Assembly: GCA_949294735.1 (NCBI GenBank)
Contig: CASFII010000006.1
Coordinates: 248,001-312,000 of the forward strand
Length of the DNA stretch: 64,000 nt
Direction of reading: 5' to 3'
From: an uncultured Coriobacteriaceae bacterium
Lineage (GTDB): Bacteria; Actinomycetota; Coriobacteriia; Coriobacteriales; Eggerthellaceae
Positions 17,929-26,456 of the stretch are shown piece by piece; position 1 is the first letter of the stretch, and every line of letters begins with the position of its first letter. The notes under the pieces were generated by a model. That model did no database searches, was not told the DNA's origin, and was given only the letters and a program-made list of their open reading frames with translations. The translations under genes and the position numbers were made by a program.

Positions 17929-19288
17929 AGGATGGAGCCAGCGTCTAGCGCTTGTGCTTGCTGCACTTCTTACCGCTGGGGTTTTTGTAGCTGCCTTTCA
18001 TGACTTCGTGCTTTCGCATCAAGCCTTTGCCGCATCTATAAAAGAGAATGCGCACACTAAAGGAACTTCAAACCCTCAGGAACAAAGCGGAGAACAAGTA
18101 TCGCTCGCAACACATAAGGATATGACTCCGCTGGCGAACACACTGTCAGGAGAAACCGTGAGCAGTTCAACCGTTTTAGTGAAATATTGCAGCGAATTTG
18201 TTGCAGCAAAAAACCCTAATAATCTGTCGGGCAAAACATCTACCGACCTCACCTTCGATGACGCATGGTTTACCGAAGACGGGCGAATCTATAACCATGG
18301 ATTAGCTCGTTGTCTGGCTGTTCTTTGTGCAGTTTGTAATTCTGAATCGCAGCGTTTTAACGGCATGCAAGATGCTGAGCCCTATGCAGAAAATACGCTT
18401 CACGCCATGGGTTTCCAAGGTGTTACTACCAGTAGCTACGAACTTCGCTCGCACGCTTTGGATCAATTAGGCGATCTTGTCACCGGTAATATCTATGAGG
18501 CAGCTTACACCCTTGCATATAAGCAAATGACTGATTCCGCTGGTCAAACCAGTATGGTTGTTTTTGTGGGCATCCGAGGCAGCTACGGAGCCGAATGGTT
18601 AAGCAACCTTAACCTCTATGGTGAAGGAATTGGTAAAGACCATTTTGGATTCAGTGAGGCAAAAGACGGCGTTGCACAGGCGCTTGCTGATTATCTTGCC
18701 CGTCTAGATAAGGCAGAAAACCTCCGAATTCTTCTTACAGGACACAGCCGCGGTGGAGCAATTGCAAATCTACTTGCCGCCGAACTATTAGAAGCCAATG
18801 TGGTAAATCCTAAAGATCTTTTCGCCTACACCTTTGCTTCCCCGGCCTCCACCCGCTCTACAACTACAAAAGATGAACTTTACCAGGGGATTTTCAACCT
18901 GATTAACCCCTCGGACATTGTGCCAAAAGTTCCTCTTCCATCCTGGGGATTTTCCCGCTACGGAAAAGATATTTATCTGCCTTCAGTTTACGACAATAAC
19001 TTCGAAACATATGCTTCTGAAGCTCAACATATTTTGCTTCACAACACAGGGTTTGAGGCAAAAGACAACACCGAATCGCTTCAGCGCCTAACGAATGTAG
19101 GTGATGAACTAGCTGCTCACTTCCCCGATTTCCATAGTATTTTCAGCCCCAGCAAACTTGTTGAAGCGGTTCAAAATTTTGTTGGTATAGACATCGAAAG
19201 TCTTATTCAGTCGCACTACCCCGACAGCTATATCGCTTGGCTTCAAGCTGTTCCTGCGAACGCGCTTACCACAAAATCGGAACGGTAA
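17876..19288 (+). CDS. Secreted class 3 lipase (alpha/beta hydrolase)
   Basis: This is the only forward-strand gene. The 470-aa protein starts with a typical signal peptide: a basic N-region, hydrophobic residues at about 24-42, and a likely cleavage after SHQAFA. The enzyme part has the lipase nucleophile elbow LLTGHSRGGA with Ser291, followed by the FASPAS and NPSDIVPKVPL segments of Lipase_3 proteins (candidate catalytic Asp). It probably hydrolyses lipids or esters outside the cell. ATG 17876 gives the signal peptide; an upstream TTG in frame would add 26 unlikely residues. No good ribosome site precedes this ATG, and TATACT ends 6 nt before it, so a leaderless transcript is possible. The stop codon directly abuts the convergent rsmI stop. 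Confidence 0.85.
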   Translation: MEKLSYKTHKELPLRYPRGWSQRLALVLAALLTAGVFVAAFHDFVLSHQAFAASIKENAHTKGTSNPQEQSGEQVSLATHKDMTPLANTLSGETVSSSTVLVKYCSEFVAAKNPNNLSGKTSTDLTFDDAWFTEDGRIYNHGLARCLAVLCAVCNSESQRFNGMQDAEPYAENTLHAMGFQGVTTSSYELRSHALDQLGDLVTGNIYEAAYTLAYKQMTDSAGQTSMVVFVGIRGSYGAEWLSNLNLYGEGIGKDHFGFSEAKDGVAQALADYLARLDKAENLRILLTGHSRGGAIANLLAAELLEANVVNPKDLFAYTFASPASTRSTTTKDELYQGIFNLINPSDIVPKVPLPSWGFSRYGKDIYLPSVYDNNFETYASEAQHILLHNTGFEAKDNTESLQRLTNVGDELAAHFPDFHSIFSPSKLVEAVQNFVGIDIESLIQSHYPDSYIAWLQAVPANALTTKSER

Positions 19289-20158
19289 CTAGCGCCCCGA
19301 AATGCGAAGAACCAGTTCATAAGCGGCATTGCGTGAAAGTTTGTACGTTGTTCGCAATTCATGAACAATGTCTTTATTGCTTTTGCCTTCAGCGACTAGA
19401 AGAGCTGCTCTTTGTTCGGCAGAATCTAGCATACCCTCTGCTACTTCGGCTTCTTCAGAAGCCGAAGCGCTATCAATTACTAAAACAATCTCCCCTTTAA
19501 GAGCACCTTGCTCTTCTCTTTCTTTAAGTGTTTCATAAACCTGAAATACCGAACCGCGTAGAATTTCTTCATGTAGTTTTGTTAATTCCCTACATACCGC
19601 AACATCGCGACGAGGAAAAATATCCTTCACAGCCTCAAGCGCTGAAACTATCCGATTAGGACTTTCATAAAAGATCAACGCTGCATCGAGTGCACGGAGG
19701 CTTTCCAGCAGGGACAAACGCTCGGTTTTCTTACGTGGGAAAAACCCGCCAAAATAAAATCGTGGATTTATGGTTCCGCTAGCAACATAGGCGGTAGCTA
19801 CTGCTGTTCCACCTGGTAAAACCTCAACTGGCACGCCTGCTTCATGCGCTGTCCGTACAAGCCTCAATCCTGGATCGGAAACACCTGGCATCCCCGCATC
19901 GGAGCAATAAACAATTACCTCTCCGGCTGCTATGCGCTCTACTATTTCTTCTGCACGCTTACCAATGGTTGCTTCGTCCAAGCGCTCAAGTCGTTTTTCT
20001 ATATGAAACGCAGAGAGAAGCTTTCCTGTAACCCGCGTGTCTTCAGCACATACCGCAGAAGCGCCTTTAAGTGCATCAAGGGCGCGCGAGGTCATGTCGC
20101 CTAAGTTTCCAAGTGGTGTTGGACAAATAATGAGTTTGCCTTGGGTTTGCGGTTCCAC
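19289..20158 (-). CDS. rsmI: 16S rRNA 2'-O-ribose C1402 methyltransferase RsmI
   Basis: RsmI methylates the ribose of C1402 in 16S rRNA. The 289-aa tetrapyrrole-methylase-fold protein has TPLGNLGDMTSRAL at 14-27, CAEDTRVTGKLL at 37-48 and SDAGMPGVSDPG at 86-97, plus FYESPNRI and the C-terminal helical extension with SRNAAYELVLRIS. Its stop codon touches that of the lipase on the other strand, and I see no terminator between them. A repeat element of the palindromic family lies about 50 bp upstream of the start. Confidence 0.95.
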   Translation of the reverse strand: MEPQTQGKLIICPTPLGNLGDMTSRALDALKGASAVCAEDTRVTGKLLSAFHIEKRLERLDEATIGKRAEEIVERIAAGEVIVYCSDAGMPGVSDPGLRLVRTAHEAGVPVEVLPGGTAVATAYVASGTINPRFYFGGFFPRKKTERLSLLESLRALDAALIFYESPNRIVSALEAVKDIFPRRDVAVCRELTKLHEEILRGSVFQVYETLKEREEQGALKGEIVLVIDSASASEEAEVAEGMLDSAEQRAALLVAEGKSNKDIVHELRTTYKLSRNAAYELVLRISGR

Positions 20159-20208
20159 CTATTTCCTCTCAAACATTGTTTCAGCTCATTTTAACGGAAC
20201 CTAGGGAG

Positions 20209-20476
20209 AACCCATAGGGACGTGTCTTTTGGGTTTTTGTAGAGCTTTAGTGTGAGTGTCCTTCAACCCAACTGCCTACACTCACACGAACACCCTGAAG
20301 CCCGAAAACAAGTCTGAGCTTCATACTTATCTATTCTAATGTGAAGCGAAGCAGCGCGACGCATAGTGGAGCAGCGTTAGCTGCGAAACGCTAGGAGCGC
20401 GTCGAAGTTGGAGGGCTTCAGGGTGTTCGCGGTATGTCAGGAAAACCCAAAAGACACGTCCCTTGGGCTATGGGTT
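20209..20476. repeat. Palindromic interspersed repeat, copy 1 (about 268 bp)
   Basis: Outer arms 20209-20237 and 20442-20476 are inverted copies containing GGGACGTGTCTTTTGGGTT; the right arm has a 6-bp insertion. Inside are a perfect 10-bp hairpin (GTGTGAGTGT with ACACTCACAC, about 20250-20287) and a perfect 17-bp inverted pair (20287-20303 with 20413-20429). The enclosed centre shares segments with copy 3 in inverted orientation, for example ACAAGTCTGAGCTTCA (20308-20323). Degenerate GGGTTCT units extend to about 20500, next to the divIVA terminator. No open frame is evident. It resembles REP/REPIN or MITE elements. Confidence 0.85.
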
Positions 20477-20499
20477 CCCTTTGGGTTCTTTTGGGTTCT

Positions 20500-20525
20500 A
20501 AAAAAGCCGCCTCAAAGAGGCGGCT
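20500..20525 (-). terminator. Rho-independent terminator of the division cluster (after divIVA)
   Basis: The minus strand forms AGCCGCCTC, loop TTT, GAGGCGGCT, then TTTTT. It lies 35 bp after the divIVA stop and probably ends the long dcw transcription unit. Confidence 0.9.
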
Positions 20526-20559
20526 TACTAGCACGAGTTAAGATTTGACAAGTGAAAGA

Positions 20560-21375
20560 CTAGTCAACTTCTTCCAGTTCAAAGTCAGCGTCTGCATCGC
20601 CATAACCAGAAAGATCCTTTTCAATGGCTGAAGGAGTAGGCGTTGCTGCAGCAACAACCGGAGCGCCTTCTACTGCAGGGGTAGCATACCCTGCATACTC
20701 ATCGTTGATAGGCAACTGCTGAGATTCAATCTTGCCCGTAGAAGAAGCATCTGGCACATAGCTTGGCGTTACATAGCTAGCAGCAGGACGAACATGAGCG
20801 CTGGTAGCGAAATTATCCGTCGTGCCACCAATTTCGGCGAGCTTGCGGGTTGCGTCACCAATAAAGTCTTTCAGCAAGTCCTGATATTCTTCGCGAACGT
20901 CTTCACGGTCGTCTTCCAGCTTGCTGATTTCATCCAGGACATCCTGCTTTTCAGCTTCAGCCTTGTCGATGATGCGCTGAGCTTCATCTTTTGCGTCTTG
21001 AATGGTTGCAGCAGCTTTTGCGTTGGCGTTAGCTAAAATTTCATCAGCAGAACGCTGAGCAATAATGAGGGCCTGTGCAATAGCGTTGTCGTCAGCCTTT
21101 TTAGCTTCTAACTGCGTTTCCAAATCCGCAATACGAGCTTCTTTTTCCGCAAGCAGTTCTTCCATTTCGTTTGTCTCTTCGAAAGAAGCTGCTGGGGTGT
21201 CAAAGCCGTCAAACTTTTCACCTTCAAGCTGGCTTTCCAGCTGGTCAATCTGAGCGTTCAGTGCATCAATTTCGTCTGCTACATGCTCCAGGAAAACGTC
21301 AACTTCGTCAACGTCGTACCCTTTGCGATCAATAGAAAAACTTTGGTTGTGAATTTCAGACGCAGTAATAGCCAT
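20560..21375 (-). CDS. divIVA: DivIVA/Wag31-type polar growth and division protein
   Basis: DivIVA binds negatively curved membrane at poles and septa and recruits wall-synthesis or division factors. The 271-aa protein has the N-terminal membrane-binding domain (SFSIDRKGYDVDEVDVFLEHVADEID at 12-37, with the conserved GYD..EVD..L pattern). Two long coiled-coil stretches follow, at about 35-110 and 115-180 with a Glu/Lys/Ala heptad pattern, then a Pro/Ala-rich tail ending in acidic residues. Its position after sepF, proC and yggT is the classical one. A strong terminator follows. Confidence 0.94.
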   Translation of the reverse strand: MAITASEIHNQSFSIDRKGYDVDEVDVFLEHVADEIDALNAQIDQLESQLEGEKFDGFDTPAASFEETNEMEELLAEKEARIADLETQLEAKKADDNAIAQALIIAQRSADEILANANAKAAATIQDAKDEAQRIIDKAEAEKQDVLDEISKLEDDREDVREEYQDLLKDFIGDATRKLAEIGGTTDNFATSAHVRPAASYVTPSYVPDASSTGKIESQQLPINDEYAGYATPAVEGAPVVAAATPTPSAIEKDLSGYGDADADFELEEVD

Positions 21376-21444
21376 CTTACTTCCCTTCGCTCTGAGCCAA
21401 ATTCTTGACTTCAGTCTTCTACATACGCCACTTATGCAGCGGTT

Positions 21445-21696
21445 TTACAAAATCATCAGCAAAAGCCGTACCCCAAATTGTAATACAAGGAGTGCAACAA
21501 TTGGACTTACATCCACCATACCTCCAATTGGTGGTATGAATTTTCTAAAAAGGTCCAGGAAAGGATCACATAATCTACCAAGCACGGTATTGATGTCTTG
21601 CATGATGCCGCCATTGATAGGGAACCACGACATTAACACATAGACAAAAATCACCATAGAATAGGCGTCGGCAAGTGCCACAATAAGTTGCTGCAT
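21445..21696 (-). CDS. yggT: YggT-family membrane protein
   Basis: This 83-aa protein has two hydrophobic spans flanking the family signature (DPFLDLFRKFIPPIGGMVDVSPIV). YggT proteins sit in the cytoplasmic membrane next to sepF in many bacteria and affect nucleoid distribution and division; their biochemical role is unclear. The ATG at 21696 lies 2 bp after the proC stop with AGGG 8 nt upstream. A GTG at 21705 inside proC is the alternative. Confidence 0.88.
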   Translation of the reverse strand: MQQLIVALADAYSMVIFVYVLMSWFPINGGIMQDINTVLGRLCDPFLDLFRKFIPPIGGMVDVSPIVALLVLQFGVRLLLMIL

Positions 21697-21698
21697 CC

Positions 21699-22553
21699 CT
21701 AACACCCTGCCAATTCTTCTGAACGACGAACCGCAGCAGCAACACCAGCAACAACTGACGAAGTAAAGCCTCCCTTTTCCATAGCCTCAAGCGCAGCAAG
21801 CGTTGTACCACCTGGACTGCTTACGGAAATACGGGTAGTTTCAGCGTTTTGCCCCGCATCAAGCATAAGTTTTGCGGTGCCATAAACGGTCTGTAATGCC
21901 AAATTCTCGGCAAATTCAGGCGAAAGTCCTTGTGCGACCCCGCCATCGCGCATTGCCTCAATAAGGGCTGCCACATAGGCTGGACCAGAACCACTTACTG
22001 CCGTAATGGCGTCAATTTCACTTTCTTCTACCACATAGGCATCACCAAGGCAGGAGAAAAGATCGTGCACCAGTTCAACCTCTTCGGGTTTTGCGTAGGT
22101 GCCACCACATACAGCAGTTGCCCCCGCAGCAACCAAAAGAGGCATATTGGGCATGCAGCGGACTAGGCGCGCCTTGGGAGGAAGTTCAGCCTCCAGACGT
22201 TCCACCTTCATGCCTGCCGCGATAGTAATAAAGAGCGGACCTGAGGTACCCCCACCATACGCACTGCGATTACGCACCTTCTGCAAAACCTCCAAAATGT
22301 TTTGCGGCTTAACAGAAAGCACCACGATGTCTGCACGGTAGAGTTGACCGCCATCTTCATAGCATTCAACGCCGTAGCGCTCATGCAAGTAAGCGCGACG
22401 TTCTTCGTTTGGTTCTACGACTACAAAATTACGAGGAGCTAATTTAGCTGCTGCTCCATCAGTTGCAGCAAGCCAACCGCCCATGATAGCTTCACCCATC
22501 TTGCCACCACCAACGATGGCAACACGTGTTCCTACGTCAAACGTGCCAATCAT
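21699..22553 (-). CDS. proC: Pyrroline-5-carboxylate reductase
   Basis: ProC reduces 1-pyrroline-5-carboxylate to proline with NAD(P)H, the last step of proline synthesis. The 284-aa protein has an N-terminal Rossmann fold with AIVGGGKMGEAIMGGW at 13-28 and VLSVKPQNI near 75. The C-terminal dimer domain shows AVSGSGPAYVAALIEAM and SSPGGTTLAALEAMEKGG. Its start overlaps the sepF stop as TAATG. proC between yggS/sepF and yggT is also seen in other lineages, and may simply reflect co-inheritance with the PLP-binding YggS. Confidence 0.96.
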   Translation of the reverse strand: MIGTFDVGTRVAIVGGGKMGEAIMGGWLAATDGAAAKLAPRNFVVVEPNEERRAYLHERYGVECYEDGGQLYRADIVVLSVKPQNILEVLQKVRNRSAYGGGTSGPLFITIAAGMKVERLEAELPPKARLVRCMPNMPLLVAAGATAVCGGTYAKPEEVELVHDLFSCLGDAYVVEESEIDAITAVSGSGPAYVAALIEAMRDGGVAQGLSPEFAENLALQTVYGTAKLMLDAGQNAETTRISVSSPGGTTLAALEAMEKGGFTSSVVAGVAAAVRRSEELAGC

Positions 22554-23548
22554 TACAAAACTCCCTGATTCCGAAGGTTCGTTCGTTCACTTTCGCTTAG
22601 AGCAACGCCGCGCGTTAAGGCAAAAACCTTATCGCCAACGCATTCAACCTGCGCATCGAGTGCGCTTGCAACACCAAATGAAAAGTCCAGAACGCGTTTG
22701 GAAAGATCGTCGGGCGTATTGCGCAAGCAGAGAACAGCTACATCCCCCGCTTTTACGATTTTTGCGACCCGTTCTACTTCTCCATAACTTACGGGCTTAA
22801 GTACCGTACACGTACGAGAGGAGCTATATCGTGCTCCCGACGTACCTGCATAAGCTTCATAAGGATCATAACCTGAACGAGCAGCAGATGATGAAGTACC
22901 CACACCAGATACGCCACCCGCTGAAGCACCTACTTCAGCCAAGGGAGAAGGACCTAAGCCACTGTGAGCGCCAAAAGCGTTATTTGCGCCACTTGCATAG
23001 TTGACCGAATCTGAAGAGGTGTCGTTAAAAAGCGTGTTGAGGCTTTCAGAACGTTCGCGACGAGCAACTCCTGCTGCTGCAGAGGCAGCTGCCGACCCCT
23101 CAGGAGTTAAAGCAAAAGGAGTCGAAGAGTCGTAAACTTCGCGACCCATTCGCGACCCGATAGAACCAGAATTCGTGGACGGCGTAACGTGACGCGGGGG
23201 CAAGGGGTCGCGCTTTAAGCTGTCGGGTACCTGCGTATGCGCACGTACGTCTTCATACGACACTAATTTTGGTGAAGAAATTTCACGCGAATAGCCCCCC
23301 GACCTATAGGAAGACCTAGAGCTTCGCGAAGTATAGCCACTGTCATGGTAGTCACTGCCGTATTCACCGTAGTCATCTGCATAGTCGGCATATTCGTCGT
23401 AATTTTCATCGTAATCGGCATAGTTGTCATAGCCATCGTTATACCCGTCATCTTGCTGGTTTTTGTTTCCCAAACCAAAACGTGATTTGATGTCACCCAG
23501 TACACGATTGTTCTTTAAATTGTCCAACATGCCATTGTTTTCAAACAT
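22553..23548 (-). CDS. sepF: SepF, membrane tether of FtsZ, with an unusually long linker
   Basis: SepF anchors FtsZ filaments to the membrane and is the likely tether here, since ftsA is absent from the cluster. The 331-aa form begins MFENNGMLDNLKNNRVLGDI, a possible N-terminal amphipathic helix. The C-terminal SepF domain (VLKPVSYGEVERVAKIVKAG to VFALTRGVAL) occupies about 250-325. Between them lie some 220 low-complexity residues: a Tyr/Asp/Gly tract at about 30-75, then Ser/Ala/Gly. Family members are commonly around 150-200 aa, so this linker is long. ATG 23548 has AAGGA 8 nt upstream; an in-frame TTG at 23575 is less likely. Confidence 0.92.
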   Translation of the reverse strand: MFENNGMLDNLKNNRVLGDIKSRFGLGNKNQQDDGYNDGYDNYADYDENYDEYADYADDYGEYGSDYHDSGYTSRSSRSSYRSGGYSREISSPKLVSYEDVRAHTQVPDSLKRDPLPPRHVTPSTNSGSIGSRMGREVYDSSTPFALTPEGSAAASAAAGVARRERSESLNTLFNDTSSDSVNYASGANNAFGAHSGLGPSPLAEVGASAGGVSGVGTSSSAARSGYDPYEAYAGTSGARYSSSRTCTVLKPVSYGEVERVAKIVKAGDVAVLCLRNTPDDLSKRVLDFSFGVASALDAQVECVGDKVFALTRGVALSESERTNLRNQGVL

Positions 23549-23577
23549 TGGATCCGTCCTTGTCTTCTCTAGCAACC

Positions 23578-24285
23578 TTAAGCTTGACGCTCATCGTTTT
23601 CGAAATCGTCGCTAAAGATTGCTCGACCAATACGTACCATAGTAGTGCCAGCTGCCACCGCTTCCTGCCAGTCTTCGCTCATACCCATAGAAAGTTCATT
23701 GAAAAAGGGTTGATTTTCTACCGATATGAGCGGACGAACCTCGTTCAGAAGCCGTGCTAAGTCATCAAAACAAGCACGTGCAATGTGCTTATCACCCTGT
23801 GGCGCCATGGTCATCAATCCACATAAGCGAAGATGCGGCAACTGATTGGCAAGTTCTATCAACTGGCGAAGTTCTTGAGGAGATACTCCCCCTTTGCTTT
23901 CTTCGCCAGAAACATTAACTTCCAAAAGAATATTTTGAACCTTTTGAAGTTTGGCAGCGGCCTCATTTGCTTTCTCAAGGTGATGAGCTTGATAAAGCGA
24001 GTGAATATATGAAGCAGCTGAAACAATGTCGGGGATACGTCTTGATTGTACATTGCCAATAAAATGCCAGGTAACTTGGGGAAAAGCCGAAGCTTTTGGA
24101 AGAAGTGCATCAGGGCGATTTTCGCCAAAGTTTAATGCACCTGCTCCTACTGCCTCAGCTACGCCTTCTTCGCCCACTGTTTTTGAAACAGCAATAACCT
24201 GCACTTCGCGCGGATCTCTTCCGCACGCAATGCAGGTTTGTGCAACTTCTTCACAAACCCGATTCCAGCGCGTTGCAATACTCAT
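23578..24285 (-). CDS. yggS: YggS/PROSC-type PLP homeostasis protein
   Basis: This 235-aa single-domain PLP-binding protein of the alanine-racemase N-terminal fold keeps free pyridoxal phosphate in balance and is not an active racemase. The PLP lysine is Lys35 in VIAVSKT. NFGENR, WHFIGNVQSRR and LSMGMSEDWQEAVAAGTTMVRIGRAIF are the family blocks. The start ATG overlaps the pgeF stop as TAATG, which marks it as the true start over an in-frame codon 78 bp earlier. It sits between pgeF and sepF as in many Gram-positive genomes. Confidence 0.94.
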   Translation of the reverse strand: MSIATRWNRVCEEVAQTCIACGRDPREVQVIAVSKTVGEEGVAEAVGAGALNFGENRPDALLPKASAFPQVTWHFIGNVQSRRIPDIVSAASYIHSLYQAHHLEKANEAAAKLQKVQNILLEVNVSGEESKGGVSPQELRQLIELANQLPHLRLCGLMTMAPQGDKHIARACFDDLARLLNEVRPLISVENQPFFNELSMGMSEDWQEAVAAGTTMVRIGRAIFSDDFENDERQA

Positions 24286-25136
24286 TAGTCGTTGCGTTCC
24301 TCGGGAGCCAAAGAAGCCATTTTTGCCGATAGACGTACCGCGACGGCTGCTTGACGTCCACATTTACCTTCTGCTGCTCGATAAGAGAAATAAGCGTCTG
24401 TGTTACAGGAGGTGCAAATATTTGCATCAGCTATGCGAAGCGGAGAAACACCCGCCTTTGTAAGCGACGAACGCAACGCTATACCCAAATCAACATGAGT
24501 TTCATCGGGACAGCAATCGCTCCCAAACTCAGCTTCAAACTGATTATGTACTTCTTGAGAAACCTCGAAGCAACAGCTATGAATGTGAGGACCAATGTAG
24601 ACATTGAACCCAGCTGGGTCTTCCCCATTAACTGCCGCCAAATCAGTAACGGCGCCTTCAACAATACGAGCAGCAACACCGCGCCAACCCGCATGAACAA
24701 CTGAAAAAGCACCTGATGGAGCAACCAAAATAATGGGTACGCAGTCAGCAAAGCAAAGCATTGCCGCTACATCTTCGCAGGAAACAACCAAAGCATCTAC
24801 GCCCTCACGAACTGTTTCCTGGGCTCTATCTGCTTCTTCAGCGTTATGAACACTCAAAACACGCGTGCCATGCACCTGTTTAGGGACTAAAAGCGAAACG
24901 CCCTCGGCATCCAGGGCACGGAGCACGCGGTGGCGATTTTCAAGTACTGCAATGAACTGGTCTCCCACATGGGAGCCAACATTTAGACTAGAAAACTCTT
25001 GAACGCTCACTCCGCCTTCACGGCCCGTGAAGCCCATGCGAACACCACAAACATCACGAAGCGATTCGTCGGTAATAACCTTGATTGAAGAAAACTCCCG
25101 CGTTTGAAGACGCGGGAGTGGTAATGCTGAAACCAT
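24285..25136 (-). CDS. pgeF: Peptidoglycan editing factor PgeF (laccase-domain protein)
   Basis: PgeF (YfiH/YlmD) hydrolyses wrongly incorporated L-Ser from UDP-MurNAc-L-Ser so that muropeptides keep L-Ala. The 283-aa protein retains the zinc-type ligand motifs: VPKQVHGTRV (His), CFADCVPI (Cys) and SVVHAGWRGVAARI (His). IGPHIHSCCFEV and the C-terminal CTSCNTDAYFSYRA are also typical. ATG 25136 has GAGG 5 nt upstream and is preferred to a GTG two codons earlier. It follows ftsZ by 18 bp and is coupled to yggS. Confidence 0.92.
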   Translation of the reverse strand: MVSALPLPRLQTREFSSIKVITDESLRDVCGVRMGFTGREGGVSVQEFSSLNVGSHVGDQFIAVLENRHRVLRALDAEGVSLLVPKQVHGTRVLSVHNAEEADRAQETVREGVDALVVSCEDVAAMLCFADCVPIILVAPSGAFSVVHAGWRGVAARIVEGAVTDLAAVNGEDPAGFNVYIGPHIHSCCFEVSQEVHNQFEAEFGSDCCPDETHVDLGIALRSSLTKAGVSPLRIADANICTSCNTDAYFSYRAAEGKCGRQAAVAVRLSAKMASLAPEERND

Positions 25137-25154
25137 GTTCACCTCAAAAAAACG

Positions 25155-26279
25155 TTAGCGCTGACGTTTCAAGAAGTCAGGAATGTAATCTTCATCAGCA
25201 AAACGACTTACTGAAGGAGAAGTCGTGAAATTCACAGCTGGCTGAGGAGCTGGTGCTGGAGCCGGAGCAGGTTCGGTGGAAGCAAACAGGTCTTTGCGAT
25301 TGAAGTCAAAAGAAGACTGAGATGCACCAATCTTAAAGCCCGTAGCAATAACCGTAATACGAACCTGATCACCCATGCTTTCGTCAATGATTTGGCCGTA
25401 GATGATGTTGGCGTTTTCGTCAGCACAAGCTTCAACCGTACGAGCAGCTTCATCAACTTCAGTCAGAGTCAAATCAGGACCACCAGCAATAGAGAACAGA
25501 ACACGACTTGCACCTGCAATAGAGGTTTCCAGCAAGCTAGAATTCGTTGCCTGCTGAGCAGCGTCCAGAGCGCGATTTTCGCCAGAAGCAATACCGATAC
25601 CCATCATGGCGGTACCAGCATCCTTCATGACCGTGCGAATGTCTGCAAAGTCGAGGTTGATAAGACCAGGGATGGTAATAAGATCCGTTACGCCCTGAAT
25701 GCCTTGACGAAGCGTGTCGTCGGCAATGCGAAATGCATCCAGCATGCTGGTTTTCTTATCCACAATTTCCAACAAACGGTCATTCGGGATAACAATGAGC
25801 GTGTCAACCTTTTGAGCCAAAAGGTCAATACCCTGTTCAGCTTGGTTGCGACGAAGGCGCCCTTCAAAAGAAAACGGCTTGGTAACGATACCAACCGTTA
25901 AAGCACCAATTTCGTCTCGAGCGATTTCTGCAATGATAGGGGCTGCACCAGTACCCGTGCCGCCGCCTTCACCTGCGGTAACAAACACCATGTCTGCATT
26001 TGCTAACGCTTCACGGATTTCATTGCGGCTTTCTTCGGCTGCTTGGCAACCTACTTCCGGATTTGCACCAGCACCTAAGCCGCGCGTAAGTTCTTCGCCA
26101 ATATGAATAGTATGATCAGCATCCGACATAAGCAACGCCTGACGGTCGGTGTTGACGGCGATAAATTCTACGCCCTGAACCCCTGCTTCAACCATGCGGT
26201 TAACAGCGTTCGTACCGCCACCGCCGACGCCGACGACCTTAATGACCGCCAAATGTTCGGAAGGTAATTTGTTTGGCAT
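25155..26279 (-). CDS. ftsZ: Cell division GTPase FtsZ
   Basis: FtsZ polymerises with GTP into the Z-ring. The 374-aa protein has [13 protein letters not shown] near 17-29, the tubulin signature GEGGGTGTG at 103-111 and the synergy-loop segment [12 protein letters not shown] short Pro/Ala linker leads to the conserved C-terminal peptide [13 protein letters not shown], which binds SepF and other partners. The start is ATG 26279 with GGAGG 6 nt upstream. A 177-bp gap before it contains a probable extra promoter, which would give FtsZ independent expression within the cluster. Confidence 0.98.
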   Translation of the reverse strand: MPNKLPSEHLAVIKVVGVGGGGTNAVNRMVEAGVQGVEFIAVNTDRQALLMSDADHTIHIGEELTRGLGAGANPEVGCQAAEESRNEIREALANADMVFVTAGEGGGTGTGAAPIIAEIARDEIGALTVGIVTKPFSFEGRLRRNQAEQGIDLLAQKVDTLIVIPNDRLLEIVDKKTSMLDAFRIADDTLRQGIQGVTDLITIPGLINLDFADIRTVMKDAGTAMMGIGIASGENRALDAAQQATNSSLLETSIAGASRVLFSIAGGPDLTLTEVDEAARTVEACADENANIIYGQIIDESMGDQVRITVIATGFKIGASQSSFDFNRKDLFASTEPAPAPAPAPQPAVNFTTSPSVSRFADEDYIPDFLKRQR

Positions 26280-26349
26280 TGTTTCCTCCACACCTGCTGC
26301 GTTTTACCTGCTACGTTTATGTTGCAACCCTAAAGGTTCACGTCAGATA

Positions 26350-26380
26350 ATTGTACACCATGTTCACATAGAATGTGCAA
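26350..26380 (-). promoter_or_regulatory. Possible promoter of ftsZ
   Basis: TTGCAC (26375-26380) and TACAAT (26350-26355) on the minus strand are separated by 19 bp, longer than optimal. They lie about 70 bp before the ftsZ start codon, in the largest gap inside the division cluster. Confidence 0.4.
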
Positions 26381-26456
26381 TAAAAGACAGGATTATGAAG
26401 TCTATGAGGACTTTTAGCCTTCTAGAGCTCACCATAGAGAAGCAAAAAGAAGTGCG

